A stretch of DNA of 61,994 nt from Zelonia costaricensis (lineage: Eukaryota; Euglenozoa; Kinetoplastea; Trypanosomatida; Trypanosomatidae), in NCBI GenBank assembly GCA_030849075.1, contig JASAOO010003439.1, positions 1 through 61,994 of the forward strand, written 5' to 3'. Below are positions 17,035 to 26,470 of this stretch, in pieces. The notes beneath the pieces are model-generated. The model had not been told where the DNA came from, searched no databases, and saw only the letters and a list, made by a program, of their open reading frames with translations. Position numbers and translations under genes: made by a program. Numbering within the stretch: position 1 is the stretch's first letter; each line of letters starts with the position of its first letter.

Positions 17035-19640
17035 CAAGACATGCGCGCCGTGAGTAGACAAATGCCGCTTGGTGGTGATCGTTCAGACAAACTAGACTCA
17101 GGTCTGCGGAGGCGGTTGAAGGCGTGCAACGAAGCTGTCGCGCGCCAGCACCTTTCTCTGCCGCCGCCGTTGCTCTCATCTCCTCGCAGCGCTTCTCGCT
17201 AGCTGGGCGGGCGAAGGGGGAAAGGAAAAGAAAGGAGAGCTGTCGTGTGGCATGGCAATGCGCACGGGCCTTGCAGGCCGAGAGGTTGCCATCACGCCAC
17301 ACCGCCACTCACCCGCCGCGCTCGCGAGGCCGTCTTTTCTTTTCGGGCCATATACGCCTACTTCCGTCGCCCCTCTTCACACAGTTAGCGACGCATCCAA
17401 GTGTGCCTCGCACATGTCAGCTTGGAGCGGAAGTACACGCAAAGAGCGGTGCTGTGTGAGAGAGGCAGCGAGGGGAAGGGGGGCGTGCGGGCGCAGGAAG
17501 CACTGCCGCACGACTAGGACTGTGTTTCTGCTCAGCGCTTCTCCCTTTCTTCTCACAGGCGCATCCTGTCTTGTGAACCAGGGTTCAGGTCCGTGGTTTG
17601 GTGCTGGTCTTGTGGTTGTCCGTTTCCGTCTGTTCGGCTCTTGCGTCACTGTGGTTTCTATTCCCCGTGCTGCCTTATTCCACCCCAGCGCGGGCCCCTT
17701 TTCCCCATTCCCCGTTCTCCCCGCCTCTTCTCCGACGCCATCCTCGTGCCTTCGCTCGCTCTCGATTATGCGTGCGCTTGTGCGTTTTGCGTGTGTGTGT
17801 GTGTGCGTGTGTGCGCGCATGTGTGCTTGTTTTTTTCCCCCTTGATTTCGTAGGTTCCCCTTCAGCGTGTGGGCGTCTGTAAGGCTTCGTGTCTGTGTGT
17901 GTGCGTGTGTGTATTCCGGCCGGCGGCGTCAGCTTTCTTCACGGGCGCGCGAGTGCCTTGAGCTCGCGTGGATGCACGAGCCAGCCGTCCATTCAGCTCC
18001 GTGCACCCGTGCGCGGGCCTCACGGGAAGAGTGGACGATTGTGCGGCCGTGCGCGCGATGGGTGGTGGCGTGTGGCGACAGAGTTTTGCGAGGCGCGCAC
18101 TCTCGCACCGACAACCGCAGCACCACCAGTAGCCTCACCCACGTGCAGAGCGGCGTCGACGCGAAAGGCGACGTAGCCAACAGCCGCACGCCCACCATTG
18201 GCTATCGCATGCCAGGAAAAAAAGGCGAGGAAATCAACCACGACGAATGCAAAAACAGGCATTGGTGCGGCCTTTTTTGACCCGCTTAGCGGCCGACCGC
18301 ATGCGAGGATACTAAGAAAGGTGGGCACAGGTAAAAAGACCACCTTGATGAAACAGACCGAGGTAACACTACATGTGCGGCCGTTGCCCTTTTTGTCACG
18401 GGCGAGTACCAGCTCGTCGCCCACATCCCCTGCAGGCCTTCTCACGAGCGGGTGGCGGTGGGTGTGTGAGGGGGTGGGGAAAGTGGTCTAGCGAGCGCCA
18501 AGGTTGCGATTTCTTGCCTATCTGGCGTCTGCCACTGTAACCCCCCCTTTCTTTCCCCGCCTCGCTGAAAGCCTCACTTCAGTCAGTGACTGTCAGACCT
18601 AGAGGCAGAGGCGGTGAGAGACGCAGGCTATCTACGCGCGCTAAGGTGCTTTCGCTCATCGCATTTCCCATGACATCTCGTGGTACCTACGACGCTTCTC
18701 CTTCCCCTTCGCCCTTTGCATCACTTACCCCGACTCCGCTCTCCTTCCTCGCGACGCGTCATCGCGATGGCAGTGCACCATCTACTGGATCAACGCCGTG
18801 TACCTCGACGCTCTTGCAGGTAGCTCGCGCAGCTTTACAATACCGGACTCATTAAAGGAAGCAAGCACGCGAACAACGAAACCTCCCTGGCGCTGTTCCA
18901 CGCTGACACTCTTTCCCTCCCGTCCTGTTACGCCATCTTTTCTCTGCCTTCTGTTCGCTTTTCTGCTTTTCTGCAGTCTTGCTGTGCTGGCGCCGCCTCC
19001 GGCACCACAGTCTGTGGGCTGCTCCTTGCTTTGCTTCGTGTGTCAGCACCGCGTGGCGCCGTTGTCTTGCGTTTTCTGTCTCCGTGGTGCCACCTCTCTT
19101 TTCTTCCCTCCCCCGTTCACGCTTCCACCTCGTCAGGACCTTTCTTTGGCGGCTTTAATGTGAGCATCCTCGCACGTGGAGGCTTCATTCAAAACAGCAG
19201 GCTCCTCGAGCAAAGCAGGCGATACGCTTCTGGACAACATCACTACGCACACAAAAAACGCACACACACACACACACACTCACACAACAAAAGTAACCTT
19301 CGTGCCCGTCATTGGGCCATCAAACTTGTGACAGTCTACGTGGTCAGGGGCTCATCATCACTGCTCAGTACCGCCCGGCACGGCAGCTGCCACTCCGCTC
19401 TCTGTTTCTTTCCCCTGTTTTTCCCCTCTTCCTCTGCGTGCAACCTTGGTCTCTGTGTGTAAACTCGAGTCACCGGTATTCCTTTCCACCGTGACAACCC
19501 TGAAGACGCCCTTCTGTGAAGTGTAATTGTACGTGTGTGTGTGTTTCGCTTCTCGCCAGTGCTCGGCCGCAGCTTCCCGTGTGCTCCTCTGCCGGCATCC
19601 GTGCGTCCGGTGCCGTAAGATAAGCCTTGGAGGTGTCGCC
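17035..19640. other. 2.6 kb gene-free stretch
   Basis: The longest interval without a convincing gene. It contains GT repeats near 17790-17820 and 17890-17912, a CA repeat near 19257-19281, and alternating C/T-rich blocks. Reading frames of 80-197 codons occur but are low-complexity Pro/Ser/Cys-rich and do not look coding. It presumably combines a long profilin 3' UTR and the leader of the next gene; a non-coding RNA cannot be excluded. Confidence 0.5.
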
Positions 19641-19874
19641 ATGTTCTCCAGTGCCACCCCGATGGTGCCACGTGGTGCACCGCTGCCGCCGGTGCCAATG
19701 CACCAGTGCTACCGCAACGTTGTGTGCAAGTGCGGCGCGGTGGCGTGCACGCAGTGCTGTCGCGTGTGCGTGGCGTGCGACTGCCCCGTGTGCCCGCGCT
19801 GCCTGCCGATCAACATGCTCCACTGCAAGAGCTGCTGCATCGCCTTCTTCCGCAACCGGCGCTACAACCTGTAA
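19641..19874 (+). CDS. very small cysteine-rich protein (14 Cys in 77 residues)
   Basis: After a 20-residue Pro-rich start (MFSSATPMVP), residues 23-66 contain 14 cysteines at 23, 29, 31, 36, 39, 40, 43, 46, 48, 51, 54, 62, 65 and 66, followed by the basic tail FFRNRRYNL. The pattern is dense in C-x2-C and C-x-C pairs with one nearby His, which suits metal binding or clustered disulphides or S-acylation more than a single RING. No signal peptide is seen. The start is chosen at an ATG in good context (GCCATG); an extension to 19527 is in frame but begins at a non-ATG codon. The high G/C at third positions and clean frame support it as a real gene. Family unknown to me. Confidence 0.72.
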   Translation: MFSSATPMVPRGAPLPPVPMHQCYRNVVCKCGAVACTQCCRVCVACDCPVCPRCLPINMLHCKSCCIAFFRNRRYNL

Positions 19875-20498
19875 GAACGGCAAAGGGGAGCAGATGGCCG
19901 GACGAGCTGGTGTTGTGACTCTCCTTCGCGGTCTAGCCCCGTCCCCGCTCGGCCGACAGACGGCCGCTGGAGACGCGGCGTGACGTCCCGCGTCGAATCC
20001 CCTGACCTGCCTGCTGGTTTTTTTTTTTGCCTCCCCCACACTGCCCTCCCATGTCACACCCGCTCCATCAAGAAAAGAAGAAGAAGAGACGGAACAGCAA
20101 CACGGGACTCGTGGCCGAGGTCAACTCTGCCCGGAGGAGGAGCAGTCTTGCTAAGAGATCGAATCGGCTGGCTTGCGGGTCAACTCGAACGCGCACGTTC
20201 CGGCAATGGTGGTGCACTCCAGGAAGGCGTGAGGGTGAGGCAGACGACCAGCTGAAGCGACCCATCCAGTCCAGATGCCGCTCCATGCTTGTGTGGGCCC
20301 GTGCCAGCTGCTCTTTCCCTTCCACCCTGGATGGTTCGACTGCCTCGCCGAGGGCGAGCCGCCCTCCGCAACCGAGCACGTCGAACTCCCCCCCTCCCTC
20401 CGTGCGCACCGCTTCTCTCCTCCCCACCTCGACCCCGCAGTAGCATTAGTACACCCTCCCCGTTTCGACAGCGTGCCGTTCCCGGCCCGTTCCGCGCC
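19875..20498. other. spacer upstream of the basic mitochondrial-type protein
   Basis: No gene recognised. C/T-rich segments at 20380-20475 with AG at about 20446-20454 are the probable splice-acceptor region. A T10 run lies near 20019-20028. Confidence 0.5.
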
Positions 20499-20936
20499 AT
20501 GCTAGTCCGGAGCATTACCAGGTGCGTGCTGCCAGTCATCAAGGCCACCAGCTTCGCATGCTCCGGCGCCCTCGAGCGGCCCCTCGTGCCCATAGCGCGC
20601 GAGTCAATCCTGCCGAGCAACACCAAGTCTATGCCGACCCCACTGCTCGACCCCGAGCGGTTGCAGGAGCTGGGCTGCGGCACAGGCCAGCCGGCGCAGC
20701 GTGGTCGCCGGAAGCCGCTTGTGTGGAGGCGCCGCAAGCCGTGGTTTGATCATCAGTGGTCCCTCGACCTGAAGCGCGTCAAGAAGGGGCCGGAGACGCC
20801 GCACTTCCCGGAGGGCGTCCCGTTCACGCAGATCCGCGCTTTCCAGTCGTTTGCCGGGCGCGCCTGGAAGATCAATGCCGGTCGCCGGCGCAAGATCCGC
20901 CTGTCCCTCAAGCGCGGCCGCAGGAAGCTGCTGTAA
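20499..20936 (+). CDS. small basic protein, probable mitochondrial (possibly mitoribosomal)
   Basis: Protein of 145 residues starting MLVRSITRCVLPVIKATSFA, an amphipathic Arg-containing N-terminus typical of mitochondrial presequences. The rest is strongly basic with aromatic clusters (RKPLVWRRRKPWFDHQW; RAFQSFAGRAWKINAGRRRKIRLSL) and ends KRGRRKLL. That composition, the size and the predicted targeting suit a kinetoplastid mitochondrial ribosomal protein or another RNA-binding mitochondrial component. I do not recognise a specific family, so this is inference. The start is the ATG in GCGCCATG context; the 70 upstream codons in frame are Pro/Ser-rich leader. Confidence 0.75.
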   Translation: MLVRSITRCVLPVIKATSFACSGALERPLVPIARESILPSNTKSMPTPLLDPERLQELGCGTGQPAQRGRRKPLVWRRRKPWFDHQWSLDLKRVKKGPETPHFPEGVPFTQIRAFQSFAGRAWKINAGRRRKIRLSLKRGRRKLL

Positions 20937-20998
20937 GCGGTGCCTGTCCGCGGGGTTGCACGCTGCAGCACGCACGTTGCCGGTCATCGTGCGGCCAG

Positions 20999-21035
<37 letters not shown>

Positions 21036-21802
21036 CGCTTGCCGATTGTGCTGCGTTCTTGACCACTTCCACGTCGGTTTGCTGATCACAGTTCTAGTGC
21101 CAGTCGTGGCAAGGATGCAACGCCAGCTCAGAAGAGAGGACAAACGAAGAGGCAGATGTCGCGAGCACAGTGTGCTGTTACGGACTTAGGCCTTCGCTGC
21201 CCAGCTGAGAACGTCAGCGTCTGTGCGGGCATACGTGGCAGAGGCACCCCCTCTGCAAGGCCCCCCTTCCATGGCAAGAGAACCGTCTCCACTGCGCAGC
21301 TGTCAGCAGGTGCTCATTTAGAGGCCACCGTACGTGCGTGACCGCCACCACCGGTGTGTTTACTGCTGCTATGTGTGCCGCTGGCAGACCACCGCGCTCC
21401 GCTGTCTTGAGTGGGCCTTCGGTCAAGAAGTACTCGAGCGCTGTTCACCTCTCTCTTCGCTGCGGCTGCTCATGCCCCGTACCCCGCCTCTTTCTCCGTG
21501 CCACATCCTCGCTCTCTGCGTTCCGTGCCGCTCCTCTCCTCTCCCTCGACCCCCCCCCCTCGCTGGCAACTGCCACATCCTCGGCGTCTCCTTCCAAGTC
21601 GCGTACCAACCTGCCAATCAGGGCTATCGCCTACGCGCGTCTCCACTACGGAGCTCCGCTTCCCCCCCTCTTCACTTTGGTATACATCTCTCCTCTGTCC
21701 TTCCCCCTCCCCCCCTCATCGTCCTTCCCTCCTTCGGCTCCCCCCCTTCCCCCCTTCCACAGCTTACCTGACCTCCGTGTTGTCGAGTCGCGGTGCGTAG
21801 CC
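20937..21802. other. spacer with a (GT)15 microsatellite and a long pyrimidine tract
   Basis: After the (GT)n repeat the second half (21430-21780) is a long C/T-rich stretch leading to the TauE/SafE gene and is the likely trans-splicing region. No gene is recognised. Confidence 0.55.
21000..21031 (+). repeat. (TG)n microsatellite
   Basis: Sixteen uninterrupted TG dinucleotides about 60 bases after the preceding stop codon. Confidence 0.95.
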
Positions 21803-23320
21803 ATGCGTGCGGGTCGACGCGTGCAGCTGTGTGTGGCCCTCGGTGTGGTCGTGGCAATGGTGCTGATGCTGCTCAGCCGCACCGCGGCCGCCGAGACGAG
21901 CTGCGGCTTCAGCACACAGCGCGTGCAGTGCGGTGATCTTGCGTGCGACAAGGAGAAAAAGGTCTGCATCGCGTGCCGCTCGGACAGCGACTGCTACCCG
22001 GGTGCGATGAAGTGCGACCTCGGCTCCGGCAAGTGCAAGGTGCGCAGCTTCACCTCTCTGTTTGGCGGCCGCACCGTGGTGGCCATGCTCGGCGCCTTTC
22101 TCATCTGCTCCATCGCCGTTATCGCTGGCGTGGGTGGCGGCGGCATCTTGGTGCCCATGTTCTGCGCGCTGATCCAGATCCCGATGCAGTCGGCTGTCGG
22201 CCTCTCGCAGTCCACCATCTGCGGCCAGAGTACCCTCAACATGTACCTGGCGGTGCAGCAGAAGTTCCCCGACGCGAGCTGGGACCGGCCCTTGATCAAC
22301 TACCAGTACCTCAGCCTGATGCTGCCGCTGGGCCTCATTGGCACCTTGATTGGCGGCATCCTGAGCAAGCTGTGCCCCGACGTGCTGCGTCTCGTGCTCT
22401 TATTTGTGCTGCTCTCGGCCGTGCTATACCGCACCCTGGAGAAGATGAAGACGCAGTACAAGCAGGACACCAGCGCCCAGCAGGTCACCGTCGAGTCCGG
22501 CGAGGCCAGCAACGCCAACGCCGCGGCGCGGCGGCAGGACTACGGCAGCAACGGCAAGGGGGAGTCTGCCAGCCCACCGGCCAAGCAGACGACGGCCGCG
22601 GCGGCGTCGCCGACGTCTGAGGCGGCGGGGTCCCCGGTCACGCGCCCGGCGCAGCCGCAGTACCCGCAGCAGGAGCTCATCATGAGCTTTGCCTGCTTCT
22701 TTGTCCTCCTGCTCTTCAACATCCTGCGCACGAGCGCGGCCTGCGGCGGGCTTCTGTACTGGCTGTGCGTTCTCGTCCCCCTCGCCTTCCTTGGCGTCGC
22801 CTTCTACTACAACCGCGAGAAGCTGCGCAAGATCTCCGAGACAGACCCGACGCAGCTCACCTTTGTGTGGAATCAGCGCAGCTCCGTCACGTACCCCATG
22901 GTGGCGGTCGTCGCCGGCGCGGCGGCTGCGATGCTGGGCATCGGCGGCGGCCTCGTGCTCGGCTTCGTGCTGTACGAGGTGGGTCTCGCTCCGCAAGAGG
23001 CGTCCGTCACCGGCGGCATGGCGACCTTCTTCATCGCCTTCTCATCGGCGCTGCAGCTGCTCGTCACCGGCAGCCTCGTCGTCGACTTCGGCATCGTCTT
23101 CTTCGCCGTCGGCTTCTGCAGCACCGCGCTGGGGCAGTTCGTCTTCATGAAGTACATCAAGGAGCACGGCCTGAGCTATCTCATCATCGGCTCGCTGGCC
23201 TTCGTCGTGGGCGGGTCACTTGTGGTGCTCGGCGGCTACGGTATTTACAACGCCGTCATCTCCAGCCGCAACGGGGGCTCTATCATGGCCTTTGGCAAGC
23301 TCTGCCACAGCGTCACGTAG
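21803..23320 (+). CDS. TauE/SafE family membrane transporter with a Cys-rich N-terminal domain
   Basis: Protein of 505 residues. Residues 1-30 form a signal peptide ending TAAA. Residues 34-78 hold eight cysteines (34, 43, 48, 55, 58, 64, 71, 78) in a small disulphide-type module. Two halves of about four membrane helices each follow. The first contains GVGGGGILVPMF and the second GIGGGLVLGFVL, the repeated glycine-rich signature of the TauE/SafE sulfite/anion exporter family. A disordered Ser/Ala/Gln-rich loop (about 225-290) separates the halves. Bacterial members export sulfite, sulfoacetate or related anions; the substrate here is unknown. The start at 21803 is chosen because it creates the signal peptide; the frame runs open further upstream only through C/T-rich leader. 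Confidence 0.88.
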   Translation: MRAGRRVQLCVALGVVVAMVLMLLSRTAAAETSCGFSTQRVQCGDLACDKEKKVCIACRSDSDCYPGAMKCDLGSGKCKVRSFTSLFGGRTVVAMLGAFLICSIAVIAGVGGGGILVPMFCALIQIPMQSAVGLSQSTICGQSTLNMYLAVQQKFPDASWDRPLINYQYLSLMLPLGLIGTLIGGILSKLCPDVLRLVLLFVLLSAVLYRTLEKMKTQYKQDTSAQQVTVESGEASNANAAARRQDYGSNGKGESASPPAKQTTAAAASPTSEAAGSPVTRPAQPQYPQQELIMSFACFFVLLLFNILRTSAACGGLLYWLCVLVPLAFLGVAFYYNREKLRKISETDPTQLTFVWNQRSSVTYPMVAVVAGAAAAMLGIGGGLVLGFVLYEVGLAPQEASVTGGMATFFIAFSSALQLLVTGSLVVDFGIVFFAVGFCSTALGQFVFMKYIKEHGLSYLIIGSLAFVVGGSLVVLGGYGIYNAVISSRNGGSIMAFGKLCHSVT

Positions 23321-24744
23321 ACGCTTCACTGCAAATACACGCACGCGCACTCACAACACAAAACAGGGCCGGTGGAGAGCGAAATCGGCGACGAGGGAGC
23401 GCATACGGCTGTTCTTATCGGATCTCTTGTTGGCGGCGCTTTCCTTTCCCGCAACGCGCCCTGCCTTGCCCTCACTTCTGTTGTCACGGCGTTGACGTCC
23501 GTGGCAACGCGTCGCACATCTGCGTTAATGAAGCGATTGCCACCCGGTTGCTTCTTCTTTGGTCTTCTTTTCTTGGTTTCTTGGCTTGGCGTTCACCCCC
23601 CTTCCCTTTCCCGTCCCCCCCCCGCCCACGCCGTTTCAGGCGCGGTTGCCTGAGGTGCGGCTCTTTGGGCCCATTTTCCACTGCCACCTCGGACGCCCCG
23701 TGCCTCGCGCACAGCCACGCACACGCACACGCACACGCGCACGCTTTTCTTCGTGCCCCTTCTGGTGCCTTCACAAAGGCACATACAGCTGGGTCCCTCT
23801 TCGCCTGTTTGTTTGTCTCCTTTCCTGCCTCGTCATGCCAGCGCCAGCCACCGCTGCGTTGCTCGCTGCAGGGGACGCCTGCGCCAACCCGGGAGACCAA
23901 AACAAGCGAGGATGAAGAGGAAGAAAACGGGAATGGGTGCCGTGTGTGCGCGTGCGTTTGTGCGTAGGTGCCTGCGTGTGTGCCCGTCCTCGCGTGCGTG
24001 CGTGTGTGTGCTTGTGCTTCCACCTTTTGTGCTGTCTCGACCGAAATCTCTTTACCACTTTTTTCCCCCCTGCGTCTTCGATGCGTGCTGCGGTGCCCAT
24101 GTGTGTGTGTGCGTTTTTATGTGGTTGTGCGTACGCGAGGATGCGCACTCTCTCGCTGTGATGCTCCTTCCACTGGAAGCCATCCCGGAAAAGGGGGTAG
24201 GGAAGCGATGTGGCAAAGGTCGAGGCAGGAGCTGCTCTGCGCTGTAGTCCTCCCACCACCCCCACTCCCCGCCCCTCGCAACGCCAGTAGAAACAACAAC
24301 AACCAAAAAGTGGAGCTTCAATCACCAACTGCCCTGGAAGGTGAGTACGCGTCGCCCTGCCTCTGAGCAACGGTACCGTAACCGTGCGCCTCGCACGTCA
24401 GCAGTCACCTGCCTCGCAGGCACGCTTCGTTTATCGATTTCTTTTTCTACTGCAGCCGTCGCCCGCCTCAAATCACTGCGTGCCGCCCCTCTCCGCCATC
24501 TCCTCTCCGTCGTCACGTTGCACGTCAGGGCTCCCTCTCGCACGTGCCGCCTGCCTTTTCTCCTCCACCCACTTCCTCGGGCGTCCTCGATCGAGCCGCC
24601 CGCCAAGTACAGCGCGCGACAAGAGCCGGCGGCAGACATCCGCTTTTTTTTTCTGGGTTCCGTTTTGGGTTTGTCTTCCCGAGTGCGCCGGGCCTCGTTC
24701 CGCATTCTCCCGTGTGTGCTTGTGTGGCTTGGTAGCCTTCCACG
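23321..24744. other. 1.4 kb spacer
   Basis: No gene recognised. Notable are CA-type repeats near 23716-23740 and GT-rich stretches near 23940-24015 and 24100-24125. A pyrimidine-rich stretch near 24430-24570 and a T9 run near 24641-24650 probably direct splicing of the next gene. Confidence 0.5.
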
Positions 24745-25086
24745 ATGGGGCGCGATGACGCCTTCGATGCGGTGTGCGACGACGAGGCCAACACGTGGCG
24801 CATCTGCCTTGAGAAGAACCTCGGCGTCAAGGACCTGCACGCCAAGTGCGACGCGCGTCAACAGACCTTCGACACGTGCATGTCCGAGTGGCGCGCAAAG
24901 GTGGGCCACGCGGTGCAGGTCAAGGGCGAGAACGAAGGCGAGCCGCCGTTTCAGTGCGCCGCCCTATCCTGCCTCATCGGGGAGTGCCTGCGCAAGCACA
25001 ACTACGACTTTGACGGGTGTCAGCCGCACATGACCTCCTTCAAACACTGCGTGAAGAGCTTCTACGGCCAGGACTACATCTCCTGA
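24745..25086 (+). CDS. CHCH protein with four CX9C motifs (mitochondrial intermembrane space type)
   Basis: Protein of 113 residues. Four C-x9-C pairs are visible: C11-C21, C35-C45, C71-C81 and C92-C102, with one extra Cys at 76. Each adjacent pair makes a helical hairpin of the CHCH type, so the protein has two tandem twin-CX9C domains. Such proteins are imported into the mitochondrial intermembrane space by the Mia40/Erv1 oxidative pathway without a presequence, and none is seen here. Quadruple-CX9C architecture is known for the complex I subunit NDUFA8, so an NDUFA8-like role is a hypothesis; assembly factors for respiratory complexes are alternatives. The start is the first ATG after the pyrimidine tract. 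Confidence 0.85.
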   Translation: MGRDDAFDAVCDDEANTWRICLEKNLGVKDLHAKCDARQQTFDTCMSEWRAKVGHAVQVKGENEGEPPFQCAALSCLIGECLRKHNYDFDGCQPHMTSFKHCVKSFYGQDYIS

Positions 25087-25930
25087 CGAGCGGCGACACG
25101 TACGTGCCGTGGAGTGTGTGTGTGTGTGAGGATGGTGCTGCTTTGCGTGGGCGTGCATGTGTATGTGTTTTCTTGTCCGTCACAGAGAAGCAGTGGTGCG
25201 GGACCGGCGGTTGTGCTCGGTACAAGGCGCCGCATCTGATCTGCTCGTAGTACGTCGTCAAGAGCGCGCAAACACACGCGCAGACGCAAAAGGCGAACTC
25301 GCGTATGTGTGTGTGTCTGTTCGACACAAGGCGACGGCGCTTCGGCGAAACAATGTGCTCGCACCTCCTCCTACTCGGTGCATGGACGAACACAAAGCTC
25401 GTCTGCTTCTCTTGCCGCGATCTCGCTCTCGTCGCCCTGTGGGGGCGGAGGTTCACCTGTGCGCCGATGCACATCGTGTAGTTCTTCATCACTGTGACCC
25501 CTCACTCCGTTCTCCTTCATTTGTCGTTGTGGCCAATACACACACACACACACACACACACAACCGCCTTCTGGGTTGTCCCCCCACCCCCTGCGTCTCA
25601 TGCATACACGCATACACGCACACGCTGAGTTCGCGGGTTTCATCACAACAGAGGACCTGCGGAACAACAACAACAAAAAACAAGAGTACAGTCTTCCCTC
25701 CCAGCCCCCTCCCTCCCCTCGCGCATTCCGCAACTCTGGTGCGGCAGGGCAAGTATCGCCTCTCCAGCCGCGTGGTTGCACCCCCTTTTGCTTCTTCGCT
25801 GCCTGTTGCTTCCGACCACGTGCTGTGACGCGTGTTCCGTCGCCTCCACCTCCACACCCGCTTCTCGGGCCGCTCACGGCGAGCGCGCCTTGCTGGCCTC
25901 CCTCGCCCCTCATTCTCTCTGCACAGAGAA
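25087..25930. other. spacer with a CA microsatellite
   Basis: No gene recognised. A CA repeat lies at 25538-25562. C/T-rich sequence at 25690-25925 precedes the RING gene ATG, with an AG-containing CACAGAGAA just upstream (25921-25930). Confidence 0.55.
25538..25562 (+). repeat. (CA)n microsatellite
   Basis: Twelve CA units without interruption in the spacer upstream of the RING gene. Confidence 0.95.
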
Positions 25931-26470
25931 ATGGGCTTTTTTTCGAGCTCCTCAGCGGCGAGTGGCGCCGGCAGCGACGAGGTCTTCACTCCGTGCGGTG
26001 TTGGTGAGCTGCAGTCTCGCTTCGGCTGCGTCGCCGTCTCGGACGAGGACAACGTCTTCATTAACACGAACAAGCTCCTCTGGGTCAACTCTGGCGCGCA
26101 GCTGATCATCGTCTTTGTTGGCGTGCTCGACTTTGTGATTGGCACCTTGTACTTTTGCATTCGCCGCCGCCGAAACGAGGAGCGGCTGGAGCGGTCACGC
26201 GCGGCGCGGCAGTCGCTGCGCATCAACGAGGATGGGCGGACCGTCGATCCACCGCGCAAGCGCATGTTTTCGCGTAGCCCCGCCGCGGATCGTCCGCTGA
26301 AGCCCGTGTCGGAGCTGAATGGGCGGTGCTGCGGCTGCGGCAACATTGCCGACACAGTGTTGCTGCCGTGCAAGCATGCGGTCTGCTGCTACTCCTGCTC
26401 CGACCACGCCACCTCCTGCCCGTTCTGCAAGGAGGCGTGCACGGACCGGCAGCGTTTGTTCGCGGTGTAG
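25931..26470 (+). CDS. membrane-anchored RING-finger protein, putative E3 ubiquitin ligase
   Basis: Protein of 179 residues. It begins MGFFSSSS, which meets the N-myristoylation rule (Gly2, Ser6). One membrane helix spans about 57-77 and is followed by a strongly basic stop-transfer stretch (RRRRNEERLERSR). The C-terminus is a C3HC4 RING: C133-x2-C136, C147-x-H149, C153-x2-C156, C163-x2-C166, ending at residue 179. This short C-terminal RING resembles those of MUL1/IAP-type ligases, so an E3 ligase on an internal membrane is likely; which membrane and substrate are unknown. The ATG at 25931 was preferred over an in-frame GTG extension. A 13-bp perfect hairpin lies about 180 bases after the stop. 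Confidence 0.87.
   Translation: MGFFSSSSAASGAGSDEVFTPCGVGELQSRFGCVAVSDEDNVFINTNKLLWVNSGAQLIIVFVGVLDFVIGTLYFCIRRRRNEERLERSRAARQSLRINEDGRTVDPPRKRMFSRSPAADRPLKPVSELNGRCCGCGNIADTVLLPCKHAVCCYSCSDHATSCPFCKEACTDRQRLFAV

Noticed and set aside
17252..17845. 197-codon plus-strand frame in the long spacer after profilin
   Set aside because: Low-complexity Cys/Val/Pro sequence derived from GT repeats and C/T tracts, with no codon bias typical of genes here.
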